Assembly: GCA_965221445.1 (NCBI GenBank)
Contig: CBDCSF010000013.1
Location: 2,356,001 to 2,420,000, forward strand
Length of the DNA: 64,000 nt
Reading direction: 5' to 3'
DNA from: MPNP01 sp965221445
Lineage (GTDB): Bacteria > Pseudomonadota > Alphaproteobacteria > Rhodobacterales > Rhodobacteraceae
Both the position numbers and the translations under genes were made by a program. This document shows, piece by piece, positions 9,380-19,024 of this stretch. Every line of letters begins with the position of its first letter. Position 1 is the first letter of the stretch. A model generated the notes under the pieces. The model was not told the DNA's origin. It saw only the letters and a program-made list of their open reading frames with translations, and searched no databases.

Positions 9380-9691
9380 GGCGTTTCCTAATTGTATTTG
9401 GTTTGAAGTGTAAAACAATGAGTATATTTTTAAATGTCCTATTAGAACTTTTGTTTCAATTTAAGATAGTTTATTTCTCCAAGTCTGATTTTGGATTTGT
9501 GTGTAACCATAGCACCAAAATGTATGCTTGGAAAAGCAGTTACTCCTTAGTTAACTTGAATACCTCTATCCTTTGAAAGAAATTAAGGCTTAAAACTTGC
9601 ATCAATTTCATACTTTTGCAGAACAATTTCTATATAATTTTTCTTTTCTCTCTCCAATCATGGATAAGAAAATTTCCTTCGGTCGTTAAGT
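9380..9691. other. Divergent intergenic region between the aldolase gene and priA
   Basis: No gene is recognised in these 312 bases. It must carry promoters for both the minus-strand aldolase-DUF484-xerC run and plus-strand priA. The sequence is very AT-rich and I could not choose one promoter with confidence. A plus-strand frame covering 9292-9576 has no family resemblance. Confidence 0.5.
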
Positions 9692-11875
9692 TTGGAAAAA
9701 GAATTCAAAAAAGGTGATTTGGTTGGAGTATTACCTTCTGCTCCAATTGATAATTTACTTGATTATAGAGTATCCAGCACTGAAGTAGGCATAGGGGTGT
9801 TCGTGGTAGTACCATTGGGTCCCAGAAAGGTAATTGGGGTAGTTTGGGATAAAGGTAAAGGCGATTTTGACTTAAGTAAAACTCGATCAATAATCAAGGT
9901 TTTGGATGTTCCCAGGCTTGATAATACTTTTCGACTTTTTTTGGAAAAGGTTTCCGAGTACAACTTGATTTCCTTACCGTTAGCCCTTGCCAGACTTACA
10001 AGATTACCGGAACCTACAGAAGCCCCCCAGACAGAAAAATATTGCCTTTGGGATGGGGTTATACCGAAAAAAATGACCCCAACCCGAGAGAAAGTTTTTA
10101 ATGTTCTAAAACCTGGGAAAGAAGTTTTAATTAAGGGAATACTGGCTCAGACAGGTGTTGGAATTGATGTTCTCAAGCGTTTAAACTCAGGAGGTTATCT
10201 TCAATTTTCCGAAAAGGTACTTAGTGATAAACCTCCAACTTTTAACCTGCTAGGGAATACCGTTGAATTGAATTATGAACAAAAAAATGCAACGGATACC
10301 ATCTTTCGATTTATGGCAGATGAAGAATTTGCCCCTATCCTCCTCAAAGGCGTACCAGGTGCCGGAAAAACAGAAGTATTTCTTGAAGTCATTGCCAGAA
10401 CACTGGGTGAGGGCAAGCAGGTTTTGGTTTTGCTACCTGAGATAGCCCTTACCGCACAGATTATTAAACGATTTAAAGACCGATTTGGAGTAACGCCTTT
10501 TGAATGGCATTCATCGGTTAACAAGGTTCAGAAAAGAAAAATATGGCGGATGGCAGGTCAAGGAACTGCCCGCTTGGTAGTCGGGGCTAGATCAGCCTTG
10601 TTTCTACCTTTTATCAATCTTGGGTTGATTGTTGTTGATGAAGAGCATGACAGTTCTTTCAAACAGGATGCTGGAATAATTTACAATGCCCGAGACATGG
10701 CCGTATTACGTGCTTCCCTAAGTAAGGCAACAATTATTCTGGTTTCGGCAACACCTTCGCTGGAATCCCTGGTGAATGTAGCCAAAGGAAAATACAAGCG
10801 GATAGATTTACTTACACGATTTGGTGAGGCCTCACTTCCCGAAATTGGCATAATTGATATGAAGGGTGAGGCTGAAACTTCTGGAAAATGGGTTTCCGGT
10901 GCCCTGATAAAGGAAATCTCTGATAGGCTTCAAAAAGGTGAGCAATCTCTTCTGTTTTTAAATAGAAGAGGCTACGCACCAATTACGGTATGTGCCAATT
11001 GTGGTAATCAGGTTGGATGTACTGACTGTGATGCCCGGTTGGTCGAACACAGATATTTCAATGAGATGATTTGCCATCAATGCGGGACCAGGAGCGCTAT
11101 TCCAAAGGAGTGTCCTGATTGCGGTGCAGTAGGAATGATGGTTCCATTGGGACCGGGCATTGAGAGGCTTGCAGAAGAAGTAAAGTCTATTTTCAAGGAA
11201 GCGAGGATAGAGGTCTTATCTTCTGACCTGATGGAAACGCCCGATCAATTGAAGGATACTTTAGAAAAAATTGCCTTGGGAAAAGCGGATATTATCATTG
11301 GAACCCAGATTATTGCCAAAGGGCATAATTTTCCTTACTTGACACTTGTAGCAGTAATTGATGCGGATATAGGTTTACAAGGTGGAGACTTTAGGGCTGC
11401 GGAAAGAACGTTTCAAATTATCAGACAAGTGACGGGTAGGTCTGGTCGAGCCAAAATACCTGGCATAGCACTGCTCCAGACCTGGAATCCTGATCATCCC
11501 GTAATCCAGGCCATTACATCCAATGATGATGAAGCATTCTGGGAAACTGAAAGCCGTGAAAGGGAAGTAACGGGAAGTCCTCCTTTTAGCCAATACATCG
11601 GTGTTATTGTGTCGGGAAAGAATTTGGATGATGTTGAAGGGTTCAGTTTGGCTTTAGCACGGGATTCCCAACCTCTATTAGATGAAGATTTTGAATTATT
11701 TGGGCCAGCACCTGCACCGATTACCAGAATCCAGGGCCGTGTTCGCTATAGGTTGCTGATTAAAGCTGAAAAGAGCTTACGTGTACAAAGAGCGATCAGG
11801 TTGTGGCTAAACCAATTCAAGATACCTGGCAATATCAGGCTCACAATAGATGTAGATCCCCAAAGGTTTCTTTGA
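9692..11875 (+). CDS. priA: Primosomal protein N' (replication restart helicase PriA)
   Basis: The 727-residue protein has a DNA-binding N-terminal domain (about 1-170) and a superfamily 2 helicase core with Walker A GVPGAGKTEV and DEEH box VVDEEHDSSFKQ. A zinc-binding insert follows with paired cysteines (CANCGNQVGCTDCD, then CHQCG and CPDCG), then the C-terminal helicase motifs (GTQIIAKGHNFP, QVTGRSGRA). PriA reloads the replisome at stalled forks. The start is TTG at 9692. In many alphaproteobacteria priA lies beside the atp F1 operon; here the operon is 36 kb away, suggesting local rearrangement. Confidence 0.97.
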   Translation: MEKEFKKGDLVGVLPSAPIDNLLDYRVSSTEVGIGVFVVVPLGPRKVIGVVWDKGKGDFDLSKTRSIIKVLDVPRLDNTFRLFLEKVSEYNLISLPLALARLTRLPEPTEAPQTEKYCLWDGVIPKKMTPTREKVFNVLKPGKEVLIKGILAQTGVGIDVLKRLNSGGYLQFSEKVLSDKPPTFNLLGNTVELNYEQKNATDTIFRFMADEEFAPILLKGVPGAGKTEVFLEVIARTLGEGKQVLVLLPEIALTAQIIKRFKDRFGVTPFEWHSSVNKVQKRKIWRMAGQGTARLVVGARSALFLPFINLGLIVVDEEHDSSFKQDAGIIYNARDMAVLRASLSKATIILVSATPSLESLVNVAKGKYKRIDLLTRFGEASLPEIGIIDMKGEAETSGKWVSGALIKEISDRLQKGEQSLLFLNRRGYAPITVCANCGNQVGCTDCDARLVEHRYFNEMICHQCGTRSAIPKECPDCGAVGMMVPLGPGIERLAEEVKSIFKEARIEVLSSDLMETPDQLKDTLEKIALGKADIIIGTQIIAKGHNFPYLTLVAVIDADIGLQGGDFRAAERTFQIIRQVTGRSGRAKIPGIALLQTWNPDHPVIQAITSNDDEAFWETESREREVTGSPPFSQYIGVIVSGKNLDDVEGFSLALARDSQPLLDEDFELFGPAPAPITRIQGRVRYRLLIKAEKSLRVQRAIRLWLNQFKIPGNIRLTIDVDPQRFL

Positions 11876-12096
11876 GTAGGGCTATCCAAAGGTTCTGTAT
11901 GGCAATGCTCATCAGCACAAAGTTTGGTGGGAGTAAGGTATTCTTGGTATTTGTAATTCTGGATTTGACCTGTTTGGATTGATAAATTTTTTCCTATCTT
12001 TACATAACCATTATGTTGCTTCTGGGAAACCAACGATATTTTTTGAATTGAAAAAATCTTAGAAGTTTGCACCTGTGAATAAAAGGATTCTGGAAA

Positions 12097-13062
12097 ATGT
12101 TTGAACGTGTTGCCTTGATAGGTATTGGACTTATAGGGTCCTCTATTTCTTTGGCAATCAGAAAACGTGGCTTGGCCCAATATGTTGTTGGGCATACCAA
12201 ATCCAGTGAATCTACCAGATTGGCTTTGGAACTCGGTTTGGCAGATGAAATGTTTCCTTCACCGGAAGAAGCAGTAGAAAATGCCGATTTGGTTATTCTT
12301 TGTACTCCTGTTGGAACCTTTGAGGATATTGCCAGAAAAATCGGTCCAAGACTAAAACCTGGTTCAACGATAACGGATGTAGGATCAGTAAAAGGATTTG
12401 TTATAGAAAAGGTCACCAGGTATATTCCGGAAGGTGTGTACTTTATACCCTCTCATCCACTTGCAGGTACAGAATTGTCTGGACCAACAGCGGGGTTTGC
12501 CGAACTATTTGAGAACCGCTGGTGCCTGATGACACCGTTGAATGGTACCAATCCTGAAAAAATAAAAGTACTCTGTAATTTTTGGCAGGCCCTTGGTTCT
12601 AAAGTTGAACTAATGGATCCGGATCATCACGATACGGTCTTGGCCGTGACTTCCCACGTTCCACACCTGATCGCTTATACCATGGTCGGTACTGCAGACC
12701 ACCTGCACCGTATCAGTAATTCTGAAGTTATCCAATATTCTGCCGCCGGATTTAGGGATTTTACCAGGATTGCTGCATCAGACCCCACAATGTGGCGAGA
12801 TGTTTTTCTTACCAATAAAGAAGCTACTTTGGACATATTGGGAAGATTTACCGAAGAACTGTTTTCCCTACAAAGGTTAATCAGAACTGGAAATGGTCAG
12901 GAACTTTTTGATTACTTTCAAAAGACCCGAATCATTAGACAAGGGATTATTGAAGCTGGTCAGGATACTTCTTCACCGGATTTTGGCCGAACAAAAAACA
13001 AACCTAACAAAGCTCAGGAAAGGAGAAAGGAAACGCGGCAGAAACCAGATTCAATAGATTGA
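12097..13062 (+). CDS. tyrC: Prephenate/arogenate dehydrogenase
   Basis: The 321-residue protein has an N-terminal NAD(P)-binding motif GIGLIGSS (residues 9-16) and the prephenate dehydrogenase signature region HPLAGTELSGPTAGFAELF, with SHVPHLIAYTMV and AAGFRDFTRIA in the helical dimerisation domain. The enzyme makes tyrosine precursors by oxidative decarboxylation of prephenate or arogenate, and the sequence does not settle which. The C-terminus is a charged, probably disordered tail. Its last 59 bp overlap the convergent DUF2125 gene. Confidence 0.93.
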   Translation: MFERVALIGIGLIGSSISLAIRKRGLAQYVVGHTKSSESTRLALELGLADEMFPSPEEAVENADLVILCTPVGTFEDIARKIGPRLKPGSTITDVGSVKGFVIEKVTRYIPEGVYFIPSHPLAGTELSGPTAGFAELFENRWCLMTPLNGTNPEKIKVLCNFWQALGSKVELMDPDHHDTVLAVTSHVPHLIAYTMVGTADHLHRISNSEVIQYSAAGFRDFTRIAASDPTMWRDVFLTNKEATLDILGRFTEELFSLQRLIRTGNGQELFDYFQKTRIIRQGIIEAGQDTSSPDFGRTKNKPNKAQERRKETRQKPDSID

Positions 13063-13954
13063 TTTCTCCTTGGGAAATTTGAAATTGATAACTTTCTATG
13101 GGTAAGTTTACAGCTAAGAAGTACTGGAGTGGCGAAAGAAATCCATTTGCCACCAGCAAATCAAAAAATTTTTCCTTTTCTCCCACTAAACCAATAGCCA
13201 AGGATCCATGAGGTAGACCATTTTGGTTGGTAAATTCACCGGTTAGATCAAGTTTGAATTCATCAAATTCAAACTTGAGGGAGTTGAACTTGATTTCTTT
13301 AATTGAGTAACATTGGCTGAAAGCAGATTCGGCAAGAGAAAGGTATCCATTACCCACGAAATCAAATGGGTTTATGAAAATTTGATCTCTGGTATTTGCA
13401 AGTGCAATATTTTCAGCTCTAAGGTGTAAAAGAAATTTGTTAGGGTTGGTTTCATCCGGTTGGATAGCAAATAAGCCGGTATCCAGACCCAGGGAGGTTT
13501 CTTCTGATGAAGAAATCCTGGTTAGTTTTAACTCAAAAATCAGTGACTCCAAAGGAATTTGCTTCAAATCATTCAAGCTTAAACTCAAACGTGGGTAGTC
13601 AGAGTCAATCAGGTATTCCACGCCATTGATTAGAGCATTTTGCAAGGGGGAAAATAAAACAATAAAATCATTCCAGTTATAAACCAGGCTTATGATTTCC
13701 AAATCACCCAGGTCCAAGTCTGTTTCGTTTTTCTGGTTTAATATTCTCAGATCATGAATTTTTAAATCAGTACGATTTGGGAATCCTCGAAATGAAACAT
13801 TGGAGTATTCAAAATACCAATCTCCAAATCCCTCCTCTAGGGAAGACACAACGGTATTTTCTGTTATATTTCCCCTAAGATACCAAAACACTGCCCAGCA
13901 GCTGATAAGGAGGACAATTACCACAATTAATATTGTAAATATCTTTCGAGGCAT
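13004..13954 (-). CDS. DUF2125 family membrane-anchored protein
   Basis: The 316-residue protein begins with one membrane helix (about residues 5-27, IFTILIVVIVLLISCWAVFW). A long beta-rich region follows with GFPNRTDL (about 57-64), a mark of the DUF2125 family. The topology suggests an inner-membrane anchor with a periplasmic domain. No function is established. Its place between tyrC and chaC is a recurring alphaproteobacterial arrangement. The 3' end overlaps tyrC by 59 bp in the opposite direction, so the stop codons lie inside each other's coding sequence. Confidence 0.85.
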   Translation of the reverse strand: MPRKIFTILIVVIVLLISCWAVFWYLRGNITENTVVSSLEEGFGDWYFEYSNVSFRGFPNRTDLKIHDLRILNQKNETDLDLGDLEIISLVYNWNDFIVLFSPLQNALINGVEYLIDSDYPRLSLSLNDLKQIPLESLIFELKLTRISSSEETSLGLDTGLFAIQPDETNPNKFLLHLRAENIALANTRDQIFINPFDFVGNGYLSLAESAFSQCYSIKEIKFNSLKFEFDEFKLDLTGEFTNQNGLPHGSLAIGLVGEKEKFFDLLVANGFLSPLQYFLAVNLPIESYQFQISQGEINLLNLVSAAFPFSFPELC

Positions 13955-14178
13955 AACATGTAAATATCTGAGAAAACAAAATCAGGGGATTAAATTAATT
14001 CGTTACTATATTACAGTTTAATGTGATGTCAGAGAAGGTACCAATTACAGGCTTAAATGGAATTAACCTAAATCGAAAACTTTTGACACCGGAAATTTTC
14101 AATTTGTTCATGATACACCCCGAATTTCACACTAAAACCGATCAGGATGATTCCGAATAAGTTAGTTGCGATTGATTG

Positions 14179-14748
14179 ATGAAGGATAAAATTTGGGAAA
14201 AGTTTAAGGATGATCAGGTGGATCTGTGGGTATTTGCTTACGGTTCTCTACTTTGGAATCCTGGTTTTGACGTTGTGGAAAGCATACCTTCAGTTTTGGA
14301 AGGCTACCGCAGATCATTTTGTATGTGGTCAGTACATTATCGGGGTACCCCGGAAAAACCTGGTCTGGTCTTGGCTCTGGAAAAAAAGGCAGGGAATAAA
14401 TGCCTTGGTCTAGCACTAAGATGTAAAAGGCAAGACAAGAAAAAAGTACTTGATTACCTAAGGGATAGAGAACTAGTGTCTTCTGCCTATGCTGAATGTA
14501 CAGATATACTGAAATTAAGCGACGGGAGAATCGCAACCGCTCTTCTTTATGTTGTCAAGACCAATCATCCGCAATATACGGGCAATTTATCCTTGGAAAA
14601 GCAAGCTGGGATAATTTCCCGTGCAGAGGGTAAGGTTGGTCAAAATAGTGATTATCTTAGCAAGACTGTTGACCGATTAACCCAGTTGGGTTTAGGCGAT
14701 AACAGTCTGGAAAATTTGAATAATATGGTTAGTGATCTTCTTGGTTAG
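14179..14748 (+). CDS. chaC: Glutathione-specific gamma-glutamylcyclotransferase (ChaC family)
   Basis: The 189-residue protein starts with the family hallmark VFAYGSLLWNPGF (substrate-binding YGSL loop), followed by YRRSFCMWSVHYRGTPEKPG and YLRDREL, whose Glu matches the catalytic acid. ChaC enzymes split glutathione into 5-oxoproline and Cys-Gly in the cytoplasm. An ATG at 14179 is preferred to the overlapping TTG three bases earlier. The gene ends 20 bp inside the convergent nfeD remnant. Confidence 0.92.
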   Translation: MKDKIWEKFKDDQVDLWVFAYGSLLWNPGFDVVESIPSVLEGYRRSFCMWSVHYRGTPEKPGLVLALEKKAGNKCLGLALRCKRQDKKKVLDYLRDRELVSSAYAECTDILKLSDGRIATALLYVVKTNHPQYTGNLSLEKQAGIISRAEGKVGQNSDYLSKTVDRLTQLGLGDNSLENLNNMVSDLLG

Positions 14749-15207
14749 CGAGAGGCTTGGCAATCAAAATGGATCCTTCAGAATCGACAACCTTGACCTT
14801 TTCTATGGAATCCTTACCAAGAGGTGTACCTTTCTGTAATCGGAAATGCCACCTGATGCCTCCGAATAAAACTATACCCTCATTTTCTTCCAGAGAAACT
14901 ACTGTTCCGATTTCGCCAATGTTCCGCTTGGAGGGGTTGTTAAGTACTGATTGGTTTTTCCCACCAAAAATCTTTTCAAATTTTGGATAGAAGTGCCAGC
15001 CCAAAATAGTTGTAATTACAGTTAGAATTAAAAAAAGCAGAATCTGGTATAAAAAACTAAATTTGACATGAACAATACAACACCAACCAATTTGGCGGCC
15101 AATGCAGGCCGAATAAGAATAGTGGTTGGCAAAAGTAGTTCGACAATCCCCAACAGGAAACCGAAAGATATCCAAACCCAGGGCGATAAATCAGTTGACA
15201 ATTTCAA
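14729..15207 (-). pseudogene. NfeD family protein, frameshifted
   Basis: The frame that starts with TTG at 15207 (9 bases after a GGAG site) reads as a normal NfeD N-terminus: LSPWVWISFGFLLGIVELLL, then an Ala/Leu/Val-rich membrane helix. It runs into a stop at the next A/T run. The frame that carries the rest (LYQILLFLILTVITTILGWH and the OB-fold end with IGEIGTVVSLEENEGIV, HFRLQKGTPL) joins near 15051-15056, a run of six A on the plus strand. A single-base indel there explains the break. The ATG at 15211 leads to a stop after six codons. NfeD proteins partner with SPFH/stomatin proteins, and the partner next door is also broken. Confidence 0.75.
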
Positions 15208-15228
15208 GCATATTTACTCCTTTCCATG

Positions 15229-16149
15229 TCAAGCATCATCGGGCTTGTTATCTCCTCCCTTTGCCAGTTCAGAAATACCAGCTATAGAACCAAGAAGGTT
15301 GCTTGCTTCAAGGGGCATCATAATTGTTTTTGAGTCTGGTGTAGCCGCAACAGATTCCAGAGCCTGAGAGTATATTTCTGTGCTACAAAATAATTGACAG
15401 CCTGTGTATATTTCCTTCAGCAATGGTCTTTGATACCATTTCATTAGCTTTAGCTTTGGCAGCTCTTTCTCTGGCTTGTGCATCCAAAAAGTCTGCCTCT
15501 CGTCGACCTTCCACTTCCCTAATCTGAACCTCGTTCAACCTTCTGCCAGTCAAGTTGCAGATTGCTTATCTCCCTCTGCCTGGAGTACTTCTGCCTTCTT
15601 ATCCCTATCTGCTTTCAATTCTTGTGCCAAGGTTTCGGATGTATTTGGAGGAGGAGTTAAGTCCTTGATTTCAATTCTCGTAATTTTTACTCCCCATGGG
15701 TTGAACGCATCATCAATAACCATAAGCAACCGAGAATTTATTTGATCCCTGTTAGAAAGTGATTCATCCAGATCAATTGAACTGATTACCGACCTAATAT
15801 TGGTCTGGATCAGGTTTCCCAGCGAATTAACAAGATCCCAAACCTCATAGGATGCCCTTTCAGCAATAATAACTTGCTAGAAGACAATAGCGTCAGCCGA
15901 AATCGTTGCATTATCACGAGTTATAACTTCCCGTACATCAACATTCAGAACATTTTCCATCATATTGACTTTTTTACCAACACACTCAATTAATGGGATG
16001 ATTAATCTTAAGCCAGGTTGTTGTGTTCGGACAAATCTTCCAAATTTCTCAATGGTCCAGTTTTCTCCTTGCGGTATTGACTTTACCATCATAAAGAAGA
16101 AAAGTAGTATGAAGAACCCTGTAACTGTTACAAAACCTATGAACTCCTG
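15229..16149 (-). pseudogene. Stomatin/prohibitin-like SPFH protein, multiply broken
   Basis: On the minus strand a membrane helix (GFVTVTGFFILLFFFMMV) is followed by a clear stomatin head (PQGENWTIEKFGRFVRTQQP, GKKVNMMENVLNVDVREVIT) and then an in-frame TAG at 15877-15879. The family sequence continues beyond it (ERASYEVWDLVNSLGNLIQT, WGVKITRIEIKDLTPP). A TGA at 15550-15552 comes next, then frameshifts near 15535 and 15405, before an intact tail (ESVAATPDSKTIMMPLEA). Two stops plus two frameshifts are too many for one sequencing error, so this is a true pseudogene. With the broken nfeD it formed an nfeD-stomatin pair. Confidence 0.88.
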
Positions 16150-16270
16150 ATCCGTGACAACCTCTAAGATGAAATTTGATTTTTAAAGTATATAATTTAT
16201 GGGTCTTGTAAAATAAGGGTTAGAATCAATTTGCTTTTGTTTACAGAGTATTGGCAAGGTATGAAAATGT

Positions 16271-17500
16271 TTGAAAGAGTTTGACGTGTTTTCTAGATCT
16301 CGGAAATCATTTGTTGAAAAGGGATCCCCAAATTCCAACGACGGGATTGAAATTGTTACCAGTTTTGAACAACCGATTACCCAGATGGTATCAATGTTGC
16401 TGGTGGTTTTGGCTGTTATCGGTGGTATTTACGTTTTCTTTGAAAACATCAATGACTTTTTCTATCAATCCAAATATTCAGGATACATTTTAGGCCTAAT
16501 CGTTTTTGTATTCCTTTGGGGAGTATACACCTGCTTTTCACAGATATTTCTGATTTTCAAATCAGTCAGATGGATAGGGATATTTGTTAACTCCTACAGT
16601 ACTGATAATCTACCTTCAGCGCCAAGTCTTCTTGCTCCTCTATCAAGCCTTTTGGGATCAACTTCCAAAAGATTAAGGTTGACAACAGCTTCTGCCCAAT
16701 CACTACTTGATACTGTGGCCTCCAGAGTTGAAGAACATCGGGACAGTACACGCTACATTACCAATCTGCTCATCTATTTGGGTTTGTTGGGCACGTTCAT
16801 TGGGTTGGCAATTGCCATTCCCCAAATCTCGGAATTTATAAAGAGTCTTTCAGAAAACAGACCAACAAGTAACCTCTTTGAAGTTATTATTGATGGTTTG
16901 GAAGGCCCACTTGGGGGAATGGGATTGGCTTTTTCCTCATCGCTTATGGGATTAATTGGGTCTCTGGTTGTTGGGCTACTGGATTTATTTGTAAGCAACA
17001 GCCAGAACAGATTTTACAGAACTCTAGAGGACTGGGTTTCCAAAATTACCAAATTGGGTATCAGTCAACCTGGTTTGGAAAATCAGGATGATGCCCTAAC
17101 CTCTACACCATATTCACAGGAAATAGCAGACTTGTTATTGGAGATAAGGAATTTGTTTATCATTTCCGAACAAAACAAATCGGAAACAATGGAAGCTGTC
17201 AGAGATATGAATCTCATGTTTTCCAGGATTATGGAATTTACTGAGGCTAATACACATGATCTTGATGCTAGAGAACAGCTTAGCCAAAATATAACCAATA
17301 CCCTCTATCAAATTACAGAAAACCAAGCCAAACTATCGGAATCTCTTGAAAAAATTGCTTTGGGCATTGCTGACCCTGAAACACGAATGTTACTTAGAAG
17401 CATTGAACTTCAATTGTTGAGGATTCTAGAGGACAACGTTAACGCCAAAAGCGAGATTATCCGGGAATTGGGCTCGCTTTCCACTTCTTGGAGAAACTAG
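16271..17500 (+). CDS. MotA/TolQ/ExbB-type proton channel protein
   Basis: The 409-residue protein has four predicted membrane helices: about 37-57, 71-93, 163-184 (LLIYLGLLGTFIGLAIAI) and 214-240 (GGMGLAFSSSLMGLIGSLVV). The last two match the conserved core of TolQ/ExbB/MotA stators. A long charged helical tail (270-409) follows. Such channels use the proton gradient to move or energise a partner with one membrane helix and an OmpA-like domain. The likely partner is the large protein at 30750-33992. Alphaproteobacteria usually keep the two genes together, but here they are 13 kb apart. The start is TTG at 16271. The specific role is unknown; with no flagellar genes nearby, calling it motA would be unsafe. 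Confidence 0.8.
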   Translation: MKEFDVFSRSRKSFVEKGSPNSNDGIEIVTSFEQPITQMVSMLLVVLAVIGGIYVFFENINDFFYQSKYSGYILGLIVFVFLWGVYTCFSQIFLIFKSVRWIGIFVNSYSTDNLPSAPSLLAPLSSLLGSTSKRLRLTTASAQSLLDTVASRVEEHRDSTRYITNLLIYLGLLGTFIGLAIAIPQISEFIKSLSENRPTSNLFEVIIDGLEGPLGGMGLAFSSSLMGLIGSLVVGLLDLFVSNSQNRFYRTLEDWVSKITKLGISQPGLENQDDALTSTPYSQEIADLLLEIRNLFIISEQNKSETMEAVRDMNLMFSRIMEFTEANTHDLDAREQLSQNITNTLYQITENQAKLSESLEKIALGIADPETRMLLRSIELQLLRILEDNVNAKSEIIRELGSLSTSWRN

Positions 17501-17506
17501 GGTCCT

Positions 17507-18157
17507 TTAGGATTGTGTTAGATAGTAATCAACCTTTTGGCTGTGCTCCATTACGAACTCCCCATTGGGTAAGTCGTTTTCATAAATCTTGAATTGGATT
17601 GATGCATCGTCCAGGCCATAATATTCCCATCTTTTGTATAATCTTTTCTTTAGAACACTTCCGGGAATTTTTATCAGGATTTTCAGATCAAAATATTCAT
17701 TGAGTCGATTCCACGGAGGCTTACCACAAAGAATGTAATTTCCTTCGACTATCAGCAGATTGACATCTTTGGCTATAAGGCTGGCACCAGCCCGAGCAAT
17801 TTCCAGCCCGCGATCAAAGACTGGCACAATCACATCTTCGGTTGGGGAAGATACAATCCTCTCAAGAGTATTTTCCAATCCCCTTACATCAAAGGTGTTC
17901 GGGGAACCTTTTCTTGGCAAAAGGTTCATTTCGTTTAAAAGCAAATTATCATAGTGGAACCCGTCCATATAGAGGGCCTGTGCCTTATACAAAGAAGTTT
18001 GATTAAATTCTTCAACCAGCCAGTTGGCAAGGCTAGTTTTACCTGAAGCGGGAGGTCCGGCTATGGCAATCAAGGACCTTTTATCAGTGGGAAGGTTTCT
18101 GATTAGTGATAATAGTTTACTTTTGGTAATTTCACTGGTTGAGGAACTATTGGTCAT
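17507..18157 (-). CDS. P-loop sugar/nucleoside kinase (FrcK/YggC-like)
   Basis: The 216-residue protein has Walker A GPPASGKTSLANWL (about 34-47), the family phrase MDGFHYDNLLL (about 64-74) and RKGSPNTFDV, with IVEGNYIL for the Walker B-type strand. These are marks of the uridine kinase/pantothenate kinase-like group that includes FrcK of the fructose transport locus. It phosphorylates a small alcohol or sugar with ATP; the substrate is unknown. It follows a ketose-3-epimerase-like gene on the same strand after 18 bp, which suggests it may act on a ketose. It ends 6 bp from the convergent channel gene. Confidence 0.78.
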   Translation of the reverse strand: MTNSSSTSEITKSKLLSLIRNLPTDKRSLIAIAGPPASGKTSLANWLVEEFNQTSLYKAQALYMDGFHYDNLLLNEMNLLPRKGSPNTFDVRGLENTLERIVSSPTEDVIVPVFDRGLEIARAGASLIAKDVNLLIVEGNYILCGKPPWNRLNEYFDLKILIKIPGSVLKKRLYKRWEYYGLDDASIQFKIYENDLPNGEFVMEHSQKVDYYLTQS

Positions 18158-18175
18158 GATTTGGAGAACAGAAAA

Positions 18176-19024
18176 TCAGATTAATTTGTATTGTCTGGCT
18201 TTATTTCTCAGGAAGGGGAGTCCGTTATTCATGACTTCCTGATTACTGCTTGCAACAGGTCTCCAGATACTTAACCCTGCACTGATTTCTGGCGGTAAAG
18301 TAATAAAACTCTCCATGGCCATTCCACCCTTAAATCCGATGGCACCCAATGCAGCAAAGATTTCATCCCAATCACAGGTACCTGCGCCGGGAACACCACG
18401 GTCACTTTCCGAGAGGTGAATGTATTTTAAATATTGTTGGGCATCAAGAATTCCATTGGCTACACCTTTCTCCTCAATATTCATGTGATAAGTGTCCAGA
18501 TGGATAAATACGTTATCTGACCCAATTCTTTCGATCAAATCTCTGGCTTGCCACCCCGTATTTAACAAATGGGATTCATATCGGTTGACCGGTTCAATAC
18601 CAAAAAGGAGCCCCATTGATTTTGCATGTTTGCCTATAGACTCAACAGCAAAGGCAACATTATCCATTTCAGATTGAGTGGGTGGAAATCCTGTTCGTTC
18701 TCCTATTCCACCGTATGTTACACCAGAGAGAGCTTCGGCACCGATAGCCTTGGTTATATCCAATACCTTACGCAAATAATCTACAGCACCATCAGGATTT
18801 TGGGATGCCCAACAGTTTTCAGGAAGGCCGAGGGAACATACACTCTTCAGTGAATATTTTTCCAACAGTTTTCTAGTATGCTCCTGATCTACACTGAATG
18901 GATCCAGGAGTGGTATTTCGATAAAATCCACGTTGAATTCTGCAGCTTCCCTAACTGCTAATTCTGATCCGGCATGATCCCATTTCATACTCCACATACA
19001 GGCATGAACACCAAAACCTTCCAT
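18176..19024 (-). CDS. Sugar epimerase/isomerase of the D-tagatose/D-psicose 3-epimerase type
   Basis: The 282-residue TIM-barrel protein carries motifs of the ketose 3-epimerase family: FGVHACMWS at the start, FGIEPVNRYESHLLNT (metal-binding Glu), HLDTYHMNIEEKG (metal-binding Asp and His), IHLSESDRGVPGAGTCDW and GMAMESF near the end (second catalytic Glu). Such enzymes use a divalent metal to invert C3 of free ketoses. The ATG at 19024 follows AAGGGA; a TTG six codons upstream is less likely. The gene probably forms an operon with the kinase downstream. The exact sugar cannot be read from sequence. Confidence 0.82.
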   Translation of the reverse strand: MEGFGVHACMWSMKWDHAGSELAVREAAEFNVDFIEIPLLDPFSVDQEHTRKLLEKYSLKSVCSLGLPENCWASQNPDGAVDYLRKVLDITKAIGAEALSGVTYGGIGERTGFPPTQSEMDNVAFAVESIGKHAKSMGLLFGIEPVNRYESHLLNTGWQARDLIERIGSDNVFIHLDTYHMNIEEKGVANGILDAQQYLKYIHLSESDRGVPGAGTCDWDEIFAALGAIGFKGGMAMESFITLPPEISAGLSIWRPVASSNQEVMNNGLPFLRNKARQYKLI

